Below are positions 1 to 15,300 of a DNA stretch of 64,000 bases, one piece after another. Made by a program: the position numbers and the translations under genes. Source of the DNA: Balanoglossus misakiensis (Eukaryota > Hemichordata); assembly GCA_040954595.2 (NCBI GenBank), contig CM082586.2, positions 2,790,001 through 2,854,000 on the forward strand. Reading direction: 5' to 3'. Position 1 is the stretch's first letter, and each line of letters starts with the position of its first letter. The notes below the pieces were generated by a model. It made no database searches, was not told the origin of the DNA, and saw only the letters and a program-made list of their open reading frames with translations.

Positions 1-23
1 AACTTCCATCCTGCATATAGATG

Positions 24-386
24 TGAGAGTAAAAATCTCGCCAAAATGAATAAATGGTAAACACTGATTTTTTATTTTTGGCTACTTTAGATTATTCATT
101 TCATTAAATTCGGGGGGGGGGTCTTTTTAAAATTGTCTTAAAATTAAGACTTTCAAAATGGCCGCCAAATTTGAGGTTCAAAATGGCCGCCTATATCTGT
201 GCTTAGTCTATGGCATTCAAAATGGCCGCCAAATTTAGTGACTTTGAAAATCTCTATGGTAAACATTATGTAGAAATTTTACTCATAGTTCAACCACACA
301 CACCTTCCATCCCAATGGTAGACGGGAGAGCAAAATGAATATTCAGTGTTTACCATTTATTCATTTTGGCGAGATTTTTACTCTCA
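24..386. repeat. Foldback/MITE-like element with 44-bp perfect inverted repeats
   Basis: Positions 24-67 are the exact reverse complement of 343-386 (44 of 44 bases), around a spacer of about 275 bp. The spacer carries three copies of a short motif, TTCAAAATGGCCGCC, near 152, 177 and 213. There is no open reading frame for a transposase. The layout fits a non-autonomous inverted-repeat element inside an intron of the STK3/4 gene. No target-site duplication could be assigned, because the left end is close to the window edge. Confidence 0.75.
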
Positions 387-890
387 TATCCTACAAACGT
401 GATGGTTGAATGTTGATTCACTATATATCCACATGTGCATTAGCATAGACAGTGTAGTGAATCAAACATAATAAATGGGAAAAGAAGAGTGAGAGAGAGA
501 CTTTGTCCCTTTAATATGCCAATACTATGCAGGGTACAGTACTTATACAAACAGGAATGTCCAGTGCTACTATTGGCCTGTGTAGAACTCTCCTACAATA
601 CATTCCTCAGTTGATTTATTTGTATTATGTTGACATGGGCCACGACTAGCCATAGTGTGTACATGTTGCTCATGTTGTGGCCGATTATTGAACTCTCTGA
701 AAAATATTAGCAACTGTTATCAGGAGGCTCTAATATCTTTACAATGATAAACAATGTGTCTGAATTCTTCATAGGTTACAATTACTGTAATTTGATATGA
801 TTTGTCTGGTCATAATTTCTTACACTCAGCTGGAGTATTAGGCTGATGCTAGAAAAATATTAAACGTGTTTTTGTTATTTTTTGTTTCAG

Positions 891-4543
<3,653 letters not shown>

Positions 4544-5783
4544 TTCACCTTTTAAAGTAAGAGGGGTTGAAAATGTTGAGGATGTGGGACAAGGGGCTTC
4601 GCAGACATTAGGGGTGGGGGAGGGGGGGGGCTCTGAAAATATGCTATAGAGTACTTGTCAACGTATACAGTACATGTACATAAGTATGAGGAGCTGCCCA
4701 CCAGCCAGAATTTTTCTCTAGTCACAAAATAACTCGTGTACTGTTTTCTCTCCAAAAACAGGCAAACACAAGGTATCCAGATTTTCTGAGATGTGAATGC
4801 GGATGAATATAGCTTAATGACTGCAGCTTCAATACTCTTCCCTGGTGAACCTGCATATAGCAAAGAGGAAGACAGCCTTGATAACCAATGCTATAGGTCA
4901 TTTATGTAAAGTACAATTTGATTGGTTGATTACCTGCCAATGAATGTCAATTGCCCAATCAGTCTAAGCCTTATAAAAACGGTACAGATTCATAACTATG
5001 AGAATTTGCATATCCACAGAGAGTAGATTTTTGTTTCCTATCATAAGTGAGCTAGAATTCATTTTTTTGTAATTTTCTACAAAAATTAAAAAAGCTCAGT
5101 GGTTTGTGAGAGGTGTTTTTCAACACTTGAATGAAGCTCAGCTGATCATGAGATTTGAGATTGTCAGTTTCCACTTTCTTATAAAAAACTGCTAGCACTT
5201 TTAGTTCAGATTTTCTGGGGCAAATTATTATTTTGATTCATGTGTTATCAGGATAGTTTTGTTTTTATAGAAGTCTAGTCTGCCTCACAAGCAAAAAACA
5301 GACCAACCATTGTTGAATAGTTTCTTGTGTATTTTCCCCCATGTATCAGTTTTAATGTAAGAACTTAGACAATCCGAAATGAATGTATCTTCTGCCTTGG
5401 TATTATGTTTGTAGGAAATGTCATGGTTGAAGAGATTTTAGAAAGCAGTAGCATATTTCATACCAAGGACTGCATTTGGAGTGACCATATCATTTAATCA
5501 GAGAGGGTGCTATTTGATGAAAGAAAAAACTTAAAAATTAATTGGAGACAAAGGGCTTTATCTGTGGCAGAATATTCCTTCAGTTAATCAACGTTTTTCA
5601 GCAACCACTGCACTGTGCCTCAGTTTTGCATCATGTACAGATAATAATTATCTGAAGGCTTGTATTTTCTTATGCAGTACTGTCAAGCAGGATTGGGTTT
5701 GTTAATGTTAATTCTCTGCACAGTTGGTATATCCAAGACGTTTGTGTTTCACCTTGTTTTTTATGAGTTTAGGGGAAAATAAA
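4544..5783 (+). other. 3' UTR of STK3/4 with poly(A) signal
   Basis: AT-rich sequence after the TGA at 4541-4543 with no coding potential. The first canonical AATAAA on this strand in a suitable context is at 5778-5783, so the transcript probably ends just past 5800. The long UTR is an inference from that signal. Confidence 0.55.
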
Positions 5784-7502
5784 GTTTTTATCGTTTGAAT
5801 GTAAGGTATATTGCGTTTCGAAATCATTTTGATATATGTTCGCGTGACTTTGGCCATACCTCATTGTGATTATGACGAGAGTTTATTGCCCTCAATCTGA
5901 GCTCAACCAAGCAATTCCCCAAGGCAGTCCTTTACGACTCGACTCTGTTTATTCTAAAACAACCAGGCAAAGCGCAGGTCTGCTAAGGTCATGGCCCGAA
6001 GCGACCTCCAATAACAATGTTAATAACGGTGCGCTGAAGTTTTTGTCCGACTGATCGCATTCACCTGGTGACGACCTGCTCAATGAACAGTATCTAGGCT
6101 TTAAAAGTAAATATGCATACCCTCACTGACACAATTCGTGCTGCCAAGACATCGACGGGTATAATAAACAACGGTAACTGGCTGAGTGGAGTGTGTTTCT
6201 TACCACTGGGCGCAACAACTCCAGAACGTCAGCGCACTTGAACTACAACGACTGTATATCTTTGCTCCGAAAACTCATTTTTGTTAATACATGTATCTAC
6301 GTACTGTCCTCAGCCACGTCTTAAAATCGCAATTTTCATAAGCGTCTACACTGTCACCTGCCTGTCGGTGCATCAATAGAACAAACCTATGGGACCTAGG
6401 GACGATCAGATTTGATCATTGTGGTAAGTTGTCCAGTGTGCTTTGATACCACAACTCTACGATTCCATTCCGTAATTTGATTCAGTTATTCTTATATAAG
6501 ATGATATTACTTTCATTTTATCACATGCTAGAATAGTTTTACCTTTTGCTCAACAAACAAGGGGCATGGAAATGCATACAAAAGACCATATTCATCGTTT
6601 TATTTTCATTTACTCCACACACGATACGATATACGAGTCTTTGATTCGATTCTCGTTAGCACGTCGTGAAGGACAACACATCGACGCTACAATAGATATT
6701 GTCCTGTCATTCTTTGTGGCCGCAGTCACGCTAGTGGGACAACAATTCAAGGGTGTTCAACCGTATCAATACCTCCAGTCGGACCGATTCAGGTCAAATG
6801 AGAATATGAAAAAATAAGTAATGCATTAATGACTATATGATGAGAGTTATTACCCAAATTGGCCAAAACTGCCGGAATTAAAGCCGTGACTGTGAAGCTT
6901 GAACCTCAAATTGAAAGCTCGTGGGCTAAAAACCACGCAATCGACGTCGTTTATTACCCCATGAAAAGTATGAAAAGCGTAAAAAGAGCATCGGAAATCA
7001 CAATATAAGCTTTATGGGGCCAGTGATCCTCGACGCCATCTTGACGGCCCATATTGAAAATATACAGCCAGGCTGAAGTCAACAAAAGTTAAATTAAACT
7101 TTACATGTTGACAATAAATCTGTCTTAAGTCGAAACACATGCTATAATTACACACATAGCTACGAAAAGTGTCTCTGTAACTGTTTGCTCATGATCTCGG
7201 TGTTGCGACGGATCAGGTACCGCAGATATGCGGAGATTTGGTTAAAGTCGCCTTAGGGAAGACATAATAAAATATCCAAGCAACCGACATAGATTCACAT
7301 GTGCCTACTCATTGTTGCATCACTGAAATCAGGCGATTATAATCTCTGTCAACCAATGTCGAGATTGTTAACTAACAACTGCTGACAAATTCATATTTTT
7401 CTATTTAATTTGAAGGTCGGGCGATTATTGCACATTTGGCACCAACAGCCGAAAGAGAACCATTGGATCTTAACCAGAAGAGGTATACAGCCTACAAGCA
7501 AG
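5784..7502. other. Intergenic region
   Basis: Between the STK3/4 poly(A) signal and the first ATG of the death-domain gene. The open frames here are short (up to about 80 codons), without family resemblance or paired splice sites. The 5' UTR and promoter of the downstream gene must lie in its right part, but no TATA-like box stands out. Confidence 0.4.
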
Positions 7503-10500
7503 ATGGCGTCCGCGAATTTTGAACCGATCGTCATTCCAAGTCGTTGGCAAGGAGACACCCCGCCCGAGCTTCAGACATCCGTCCGATTGACCGATGAAGA
7601 CTACATTCAGATGGGGGAGAAATTACAGATGATGCTGTCCGCTTTCGACTCCAGAAAACGATCAAGGCCGCACGCCGTGGACGAGATGAAACGCTTCTTC
7701 TTGACAGAAGGACAGGGCGATGTGCCCGGGCTTTTCCCGGAGATCCATCCTCAAATTGCGGAGTCCGAAAAGTGGGAGGACGGCTATGGTCGCGAGGTTG
7801 CGCTTCTTCCCCCGGTCAAGACGACGCGGTTGCCATGGAGAAGAAAGAAGGCCGACACGGTGGAGAAATCGAAAGCCCACGACAAGCATCGTCCGGCGAT
7901 TTTGAACCTGGTGCAGAGAAAACAGTCTCAACTGAGCAACATCGAAGAGAAATGGGACGACTTTCTGGCGGAGGAGGTAGAAGAGTTCTTATCGGGGATG
8001 AAGGCAGCGATACAGGCGAAGAGAAAAATGATTCTAGGGAAACGCGTGGAGGCGGTGTGGGAGGTAACAAGGTGTCGAGAGCACTTAAAGAAAGCGAAGG
8101 ACAGACGGGCAAGTCAACTGAAGACGTTCGAGAAGATCTACTGCGACATCTTCGACTTGAGAGAGGACCTCAAGAAGCAGCTGTCGCTGATGAAAACCGA
8201 CTTGGCCAGACACGACGACTACAAGAAGATAATGAAAGAGCTGGACGCTTGGACGAAGATGATCAAGTACAGCAAGCGCAACCGACAGGCGGTGATTCTC
8301 CACAAACAGGTGAAAGAATCGGTTTCTGTCGGGAAAGGGAAGTGTGGGGGCATACTCAGCGTGGTGTCATTTTCTTTGGACAGCGCCAGGAAAATTTTGG
8401 AACACATATCAGCGGTCTGGTCGCTCTCTGCGTTCTTTCCGAGGCAAATGAGAAATGGTAAGTATAGGATGATTACAATTCTACCTATTTTGTCCAGGCT
8501 GGCCATTGTTTGAACCGGCGCAGTGGTTTGAATTAATATGCTCGCCGTTTCCCAAGTTTCGGTCACATGCGTCTTACATACCGAGTCTGCCTATTCCTGA
8601 TTGATTATTCAGAAAAAAGATATCCAAGCTAGTATTGTTGTCGACATATTTTTGTTTGCAGAATATGTCACCGAGGCGCTTGGCAAAACCGTGGTTGAGG
8701 TTCGTAAAACAGTGAGCTCGGGGTCGGGGAATAGCGGGAGGGTTTATAAAACTGAACTGTCGGCCATGTCATTGATGGATCGGAACGGAGGATTTCTGAG
8801 CGTCGACGGCAGCGGCGTTCACGTCTTCGTTCCCCCGCACGACCACTTCGGCGAGAGCCAAGAAGTCTTCCTGGCGCTGGCCACCGACTCGGCGTCGGAC
8901 GCCACAGTGCCGTCGAAGATGTCCCCGCTGGCGCAGATCGACGTCTCGCCCGTCGTTCGCGTGGGACCCGCAGGGCTGAACCTGGACCAGGTGGCGATTC
9001 TCACCATACCGCACTGCTTGCCGGAGCCATCGAAATGGAAAGTGTTCCTCAAGATAAAAGAGGACAACGCGGAAGGAGACAGGAAATGGGAGCTGGCGAA
9101 TCACGACGACACGCAGATCCTGGTCAGGGACCATGACGTCGTCGTCCTCATCGACAGAGCGGGCAGTTTCAAAGTCGTGGCCGAGCCAGTCGTCTTCAGC
9201 GGGTACCCAACCAAATCGGTGTGTGTTGGGTCATTCTTTTCACCAAAGCAACGTCAACAGGACACAGGCGTTTCTGAATTTCGACTTCACGTATGGAACG
9301 ACACTCCATCACATTCCAAGGTACAAAAAATAAATCTTCCATGATTTATCTCGAACTCGCGAGAAGTTGCAAAGCTATTGCTCTTTCCTTCTTTCTAAAG
9401 TTTTGCCAAAATTTTACACGAAACTTTCGACGCTTCATGAATGCACAACTCTTTATCTCGTGACTGAAATGTAGAATTAAGAGAGTAAAACTAAACTTGC
9501 CGGTTTTTGTTTTACTTTTACAAAGATTGTGAAATTCCTGGAAAAACAGCAGTTTGGAGGAGTTATTTCTCATGCTGGATCCATATTGTTACACTCGAAG
9601 GGAAGTGACGTCTCAGCCGCCATTACGGGTACATCGGCAGATTGGGACGTGTGTGACGACAGCAGAAACAGAGTAAGATTCTAGATTAGTATCCTATATT
9701 GGCTTAGAACTTCTCCAAGTTTCAACAGTGCTAGCATGTGAAAGCGAGCTAGATATACACGTAAATCTAATGATAGGTTGACTGTAGTATTTTGTACACA
9801 TTTCAGAAGTTCGCTCTATCGAAAGTCTGGCCACTGGCCGACACGTCGGGGTTCCATCAAGTGTTCCGCGTCAAGAATTTGTCTGACGACATCAGAGTTG
9901 ACGATCGACGGGCGTATCTTGTTGTAAACCAAGACAAAACACCATTGCCAGCCACGCCGCTTCTGCTCAAACACGCCGAATCACAAAATGCCGTGAGTAC
10001 CAAGAAACCCGAGTTCACTTTTTAAGCCAGCTGGTCCGTTATAGTCTTGATCTAGCTTCTAAGAACTTGATGACAAGAATTAACACAGAATGGAACGATA
10101 ACAGAAGTGAGTAACATTAAAATGATTTCTATTCAACAGGTGGAAAAGGTGGCACTGGTTAATTCTGGCGAGGATATTGATTATTCAGAGGCGCCGACAC
10201 ATTTACACCTGGCGACCAGGCGGGAGACCTATCACGTGATACCCGAGGAAGATTTCCAGGAATTGTGCGAGATTTTGGACACGAGGGACGACAGCCGAAG
10301 AACGGCCATTCCTCCAGACTGGAGAGGTTTGGCCCTGGCTTACGATCTGGAACTGCTGCACGTCATTCCGTGGGTGGAAAGACGGCTGAACAACAGCCCG
10401 ACGAGCGTGGTCTGTAACTTCATCATCGGCGAGGAGTTCAGAGAGAACAAGTCGACCTTGGAAATCAGGGAGGATCTGTGGCAGCTCTGCGTCAAGATCC

Positions 10501-10865
10501 AGGCCACAGAAGCTGCGGAGGCCGTTGAGGGCGTCACGGTTCTAAGAGAGGAGGATATCCCGAGCGTGGCGGTCATCCTGACGGAGGCAGAGGTCGACAG
10601 CGCTGTGGAAGCAAAACTGAACGCACCCGAAGAGTCGGACGACGCCGATGTGGAAAGAGGGGACGATGGAACGGCAGAGGACGATTCCAGTGACGTCGAC
10701 GCCGACGAGTTACCTGCTCACAAAATGCTGAGGAAGTGGATTGACAGGAGAGCGTCAGCCGGCCAGCGCGCAACGTTGGCGGAGCTGCTAGATGCCGTGG
10801 ATGCAGTCGACAACGCGGACAAAGAGATCAAGACTCGCGTGGAGAAAGCCCTCAATATCACTTGA
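7503..10865 (+). CDS. ZU5-UPA-death-domain protein with coiled-coil N-terminus
   Basis: Predicted cytosolic signalling adaptor of 890 residues. Exons: 7503-8457, 8662-9320, 9526-9672, 9807-9992, 10140-10865. The ATG at 7503 has a good context (AAGATGG); the frame is open further upstream but has no other ATG. Residues about 140-275 are charged and helical, probably coiled coil. A ZU5 domain (about 358-460) includes GGFLSVDGSGVHVFVPP and SPVVRVGPAGL, matching the UNC5/ankyrin pattern. A UPA domain (about 465-640) includes FRLHVWNDTP. A death domain (about 684-775) includes PPDWRGLALAYDL and NNSPTSVV. An acidic stretch then leads to a second death-domain-like tail (MLRKWIDRRA...ATLAELLDA). The order copies the UNC5 intracellular region, but there are no Ig, thrombospondin or membrane segments and no PIDD-type LRRs. 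It is closest in concept to UNC5C-like or PIDD-type proteins. Role in apoptosis or NF-kB signalling is inferred. Confidence 0.9.
10242..10856 (+). other. Two death-domain segments at the C-terminus
   Basis: Residues 684-775 (10242-10517) align in pattern with the UNC5 death domain, including the WRxLA and SPT motifs, but the usual LW after SPT is replaced by NFI. Residues 784-888 (10542-10856) look like a second death domain interrupted by an Asp/Glu-rich insertion of about 25 residues, ending in a typical LRKW...ATLAELLDA half. The first call is firm; the second is inference from pattern only. Confidence 0.6.
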
Positions 10866-12383
10866 GGCCACTTTGTTTTTCAAATGACCTCTACACTGAA
10901 CTTTTACTCTTTCACTGGCACGACGACCGCCCACCAAAATACCAGTCAAGTAAAAAAAAAACACTTGGTCGACCTTCAGATCATTCTAATGAGAATGGTT
11001 GAATACCAATCGTTAGTAGTAGATACTGTTTCACAGAGAAGATGAAATGTAAACATTTTACCATCATGGAAAACAAATTCATTATGCGACCGACGTAAAG
11101 ATTAAGATGTAACTTAAGTTACATATATTATACAATAAAGTTAAATAATTGCACACCATTTTTCCTAGTAATTTGACAGCGTAAAAAACAGGTGTGTGTC
11201 TGGATTTTTCCTCCACCAACCCCTCACAAACCACATGGTCATCACCCAACGAAACTATAGTTCATTGACCCAGTAGGTCTCCTGACCCCAAGTGCTGACT
11301 TGGATGATTTGGAAATGTGTTTGTCACCGACGGTTTCTCCAACAACAAAGATAAGCTTTAACCTTTACGGAAATCGCACGATAACCTTACACATATGTAA
11401 CCAAATCCGAAATTACCGTAACAATCATAGCAATAGCTCAATTATGACACTGTATATCGACACTACTTATTCCTTCCATCGTGCATTTGTTCAAAACTTT
11501 CGTACCTGAAACATGTAGGTCTAATTTGCATATTGTTGGTTCTGTGTTATTAATTTGCATAATACCAATATCTTGGAGCAATGTTTACAGTATTAAAGAT
11601 AAGGACAGGTGATGTGTGGAAGTCAAGAGATGAACTATCGAGGGCACTTGCGTATCAAACATTTTGCAGACCAGATGTTTGTTTGAAGCGATCGGTTTAC
11701 CAAGAAGAGATAGCCCGTTCAAACAAAAACTACTGAGCATCATCAACACGATTTGCATTGTCGTCACCGAACACCAACCGAGCCATTGTCCTCTAAAACT
11801 TATTGTCCTCCAGTGAAAAACAAACAAACAATCAAGCAACCTCAGCAATTCCTAGTAATTGATGTCAGCGATATTTGCTCAAACGTCCCCATTTCAGACA
11901 AATTGACCAATCGGCCTTAGCGATTCCACTACAGGAATCATTAAAACTTGATGACCGGAAATTGGCGCTCTATTTAAAGGCAGCCACACCGAGGTTGCAC
12001 AGGCAGTCCCTGGATCGACAGCAGACCCAGGCCGTGCAGAGCTGAAGAGTACATTAAGTAGGTATGTATTATTTTCCTACGGGCATAAAAAGTTTGTTTT
12101 GTAAGTTTCTTTTTGTTACAAACAGAGTAGAGAGTTCTCTGGAATATATATGCATGCGCAGAGAAGGGAGGTACCATGTAGAGCGATTTTGCCGTAAGGT
12201 ATTTTGCACATTTTTTCAGATTTCGCCAGAACTGGCAGCGCTCTCTTGCGCCAATTTGCTTGTAGTTTATAATATTGAGCTGTCGGGACAAACCTGTCCA
12301 CTCTCTGCCTTGTCCACTGTCGTTTTGTCCGCATGTGCCAGACAATCTCAGTGTGTCTTTCATGATCAGGTTAATCAAGAAGA
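10866..12383. other. 3' UTR and intergenic region
   Basis: An AATAAA at 11134-11139 probably ends the death-domain transcript. The rest, to the ATG at 12384, holds no convincing coding sequence. The right part contains the likely promoter and a possible 5' UTR exon of the lectin gene, with a donor-like AAGTAG|GTATGT at about 12062 and an acceptor TGATCAG at about 12369. Confidence 0.45.
11971..11978 (+). promoter_or_regulatory. TATA-like box upstream of the mosaic lectin gene
   Basis: TATTTAAA at 11971-11978 lies about 90 bp before a possible 5' UTR splice donor near 12062. It would place transcription start near 12000. This is position and motif only; there is no transcript evidence. Confidence 0.35.
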
Positions 12384-15300
12384 ATGGCTCGAGAGCAGCA
12401 GAAGTTCTTCGCTCTACTTCTGGTGTCGTTTGCCCTGATACCGCACGTGAAGCTGTCGGATCCGTATTCGTTCGGTAAGAGACAACTTTGAATTTTGCTT
12501 TCACGAGTCAACGCTCTGCCCACGGTCACCCACACCACCGAATGTCGTGCACTTGTGGTTCACAAAAAAATGACAGCAGGGTCACCTTGACCACGAGCAC
12601 TGCAGATGCCTTGACCAATCTCTAGAGTTACACTGCAAATCGAACCAAACAAGTTTGACACCAGCCACTGCACAACCCCACTACTAGTGGTAGACAGGCA
12701 ATCAAACCTCGCACTTATCAGAGATTTTTGCCAAGTTGGTCAGACTCTCTTTAATATGTTGCTTGATTCGATTCAATGAGGATGCTCATGTCAACATCCA
12801 GATGTGCGAATACATGTAGTTGTTTTCGCTCTGTAGCCATAGCTAATATAGACATTAGAACAATTATGTTAACATAGTGATGCATTGATTTCGAGCTGGT
12901 TTTCGATCCCCTGATCTCGAATTCACTCTAATCAACTATGCCGTGACCACGTAACATTGTTTGTTTTCAACACAGCGATATCAGAGCCAGTTGTTTTGTG
13001 TATCATCATAGACAGACCGCTGTCTACGGCATCATTCAATCATTCACTGCAGATCAGGAACGATTTTGGTGACGAACTGATGACGTGTGCTTGATCATAG
13101 ACAAGGCTATGTTTTTTATCATGGCTGCACAATGGTCCGGCACACCTGTTGACTGTAGTGCTTTTGCACGGAATCGTAGCTTTGTGTGACGTCAGAGAGC
13201 GGGTACAGACCCAATGGATGAACATGTAGATACGCGAGATAAACAGGCAGGGGTTATCAGAAACCAGTGTCTGGACGGATGTGATCACGCAAGGTAGAAA
13301 CGGCCGATGTATCTTATCAGCAAAGGGGCGCCTTGGAGATAGTATCATATTTACACGAGAACATTTATCATTAGTCAGTTGGCCAGTTATCAGCGAGTGA
13401 TTAGAATGCGACGTCAGCCAAACGTTTAATAATCTCAGGCATCTATTAATCAAGTCTTGCAAGATCTCACAATAAGCCGAAAATCGTCAGTTGCTAGGGA
13501 ATATCTAATTCTGCACTTTTGTTTTTCACTCCCGAAGAGCATGATGGGAAAGCCTATACGGTACACCTTGATGAGGTCACTTGGAAAGAAGCCTATGATT
13601 TGTGCAAGGCGGAATTGTCAGTGTTGGCCAAAGTTCCCGACCAAGAAACGCAGGACGCCATCGCCGGCTATCTGGGCAGCGATGAAGCGTTTTCGTCAGG
13701 TAAGATTCCCCAAACCATATTGAAAATGATATCGCGACGACGGTCCAATATGTCTTCCCAAGACGTCTGAGTATATTGTCCTCAACGGTATTCTTTGAGA
13801 GAGTTTGTGATCTGCATTTCAGGGAGCTTTTGGATCGACTTGCGTGACACGGACGAAGAGGGCGTATGGAAGGACTCGGAGGGAGATGAACAAACATTCA
13901 CAGCCTGGACCGCCGGCGAGCCCAACAACGGTGGTTATGAAACCAACCGGGAAAACTGTGCTCATTTGTCGTGGTAAAGTAAAAAAACAAATATTGTGTT
14001 TTCTATTAAAAAAAAGAAAGAAAGAAAAAGAAATCCTTATGAAACACACTGGAACCAGAACAGTTATCGTTTTATCATCGTGATGGGTCCCCGACCCCGC
14101 AAAACAGTCACCAAAACGATTTTAAAGTCATTGACTTCCTAGCAGTGACACTTGGCCAACACTTTCACAATGTCTTCACGTACTTCTGCACACAGGGAAC
14201 ACAACTTCCTATGGAATGACCTAAAATGCAAGAGTCGCATCTACTTTATATGCCAGTCAGGTAAGTCAATTGTTGAATTATAATTTATCATCGGCTGTAT
14301 AGCACTAAGATGGAATAGAATACAGTATGTCTCATCTAAAATATGCAGAAGAATGTCGGATACAGTGATTTTGAACATTTTAGCTTCTATACCGCGCGTT
14401 GTTTCACGCAGATTCGACACCCAACAAGTGCTACAACGAGCCAGAAGGGAATGACTACGTGGGGACCGTGTCCACGACCGTGACGGGCATCGAGTGCCAG
14501 TACTGGTCCGAGCAATATCCCCAGTCGCACGGCAACTTTAAGCCCTACCCCTCGCTGAGCGGACACAACTACTGCCGCAACCCGGAGGGCAGCGGGGACA
14601 GGACGTGGTGCTACACGACGGACCCCGACACCAGGTGGGAGTATTGTGATGTGGGTTCCTCACGGTTTCCTTGCGATCCAGGTTTGTAGCTATGTCACCT
14701 TAAAGGCCTATGATCGCCTTATGCGCATGTGCGTAATTTCTCTGGTTTGATACATGCCCACAACACGATCTTTGACCGCGCATTAAAAGAAATAGAAAAA
14801 CAATTTCCGACATCATTTTACCGAGGCTACGAAACAAAGGTCACAGATTAAGCTAATAAAGGTAAAAAATATTATGTGGGAAATTGCTTCAATCACACTT
14901 TGAAAGATTATTACACATTGCGATGTTTTTTTCAGGGCTTGTTATGACGACCTCAATTGTCTAATTGCGTAAACGTAGTGGCATTTATCGTTTGCAAAAG
15001 ACAGATGTATCATATTCAAGGGACATTAGCTGTATCCTGTGATTATTTTTCCGGTAGTTAAGTTCTGTTCTATCAAAACAAAATTTGTTTTCAAGATGAC
15101 GACCCCGAATGCTATTCAAGGTATGATGGCGCAGACTATGCGGGTCGCGTCAATGTGACTGCAAACGGAAAAACCTGCCAGAATTGGAACGAGCAGACCC
15201 CCCACCGACACTCGTACCGGGGCGATGACTATCTCGTCGGGCACAACTACTGTCGCAATCCGAGTTTTTCTCGAAACGGGCCCTGGTGTTATACAACGAA

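Noticed and set aside
7410-7502. In-frame extension of the death-domain protein upstream of 7503
   Set aside because: It begins at a TTG. The ATG at 7503 has a strong context and is the first in-frame ATG.
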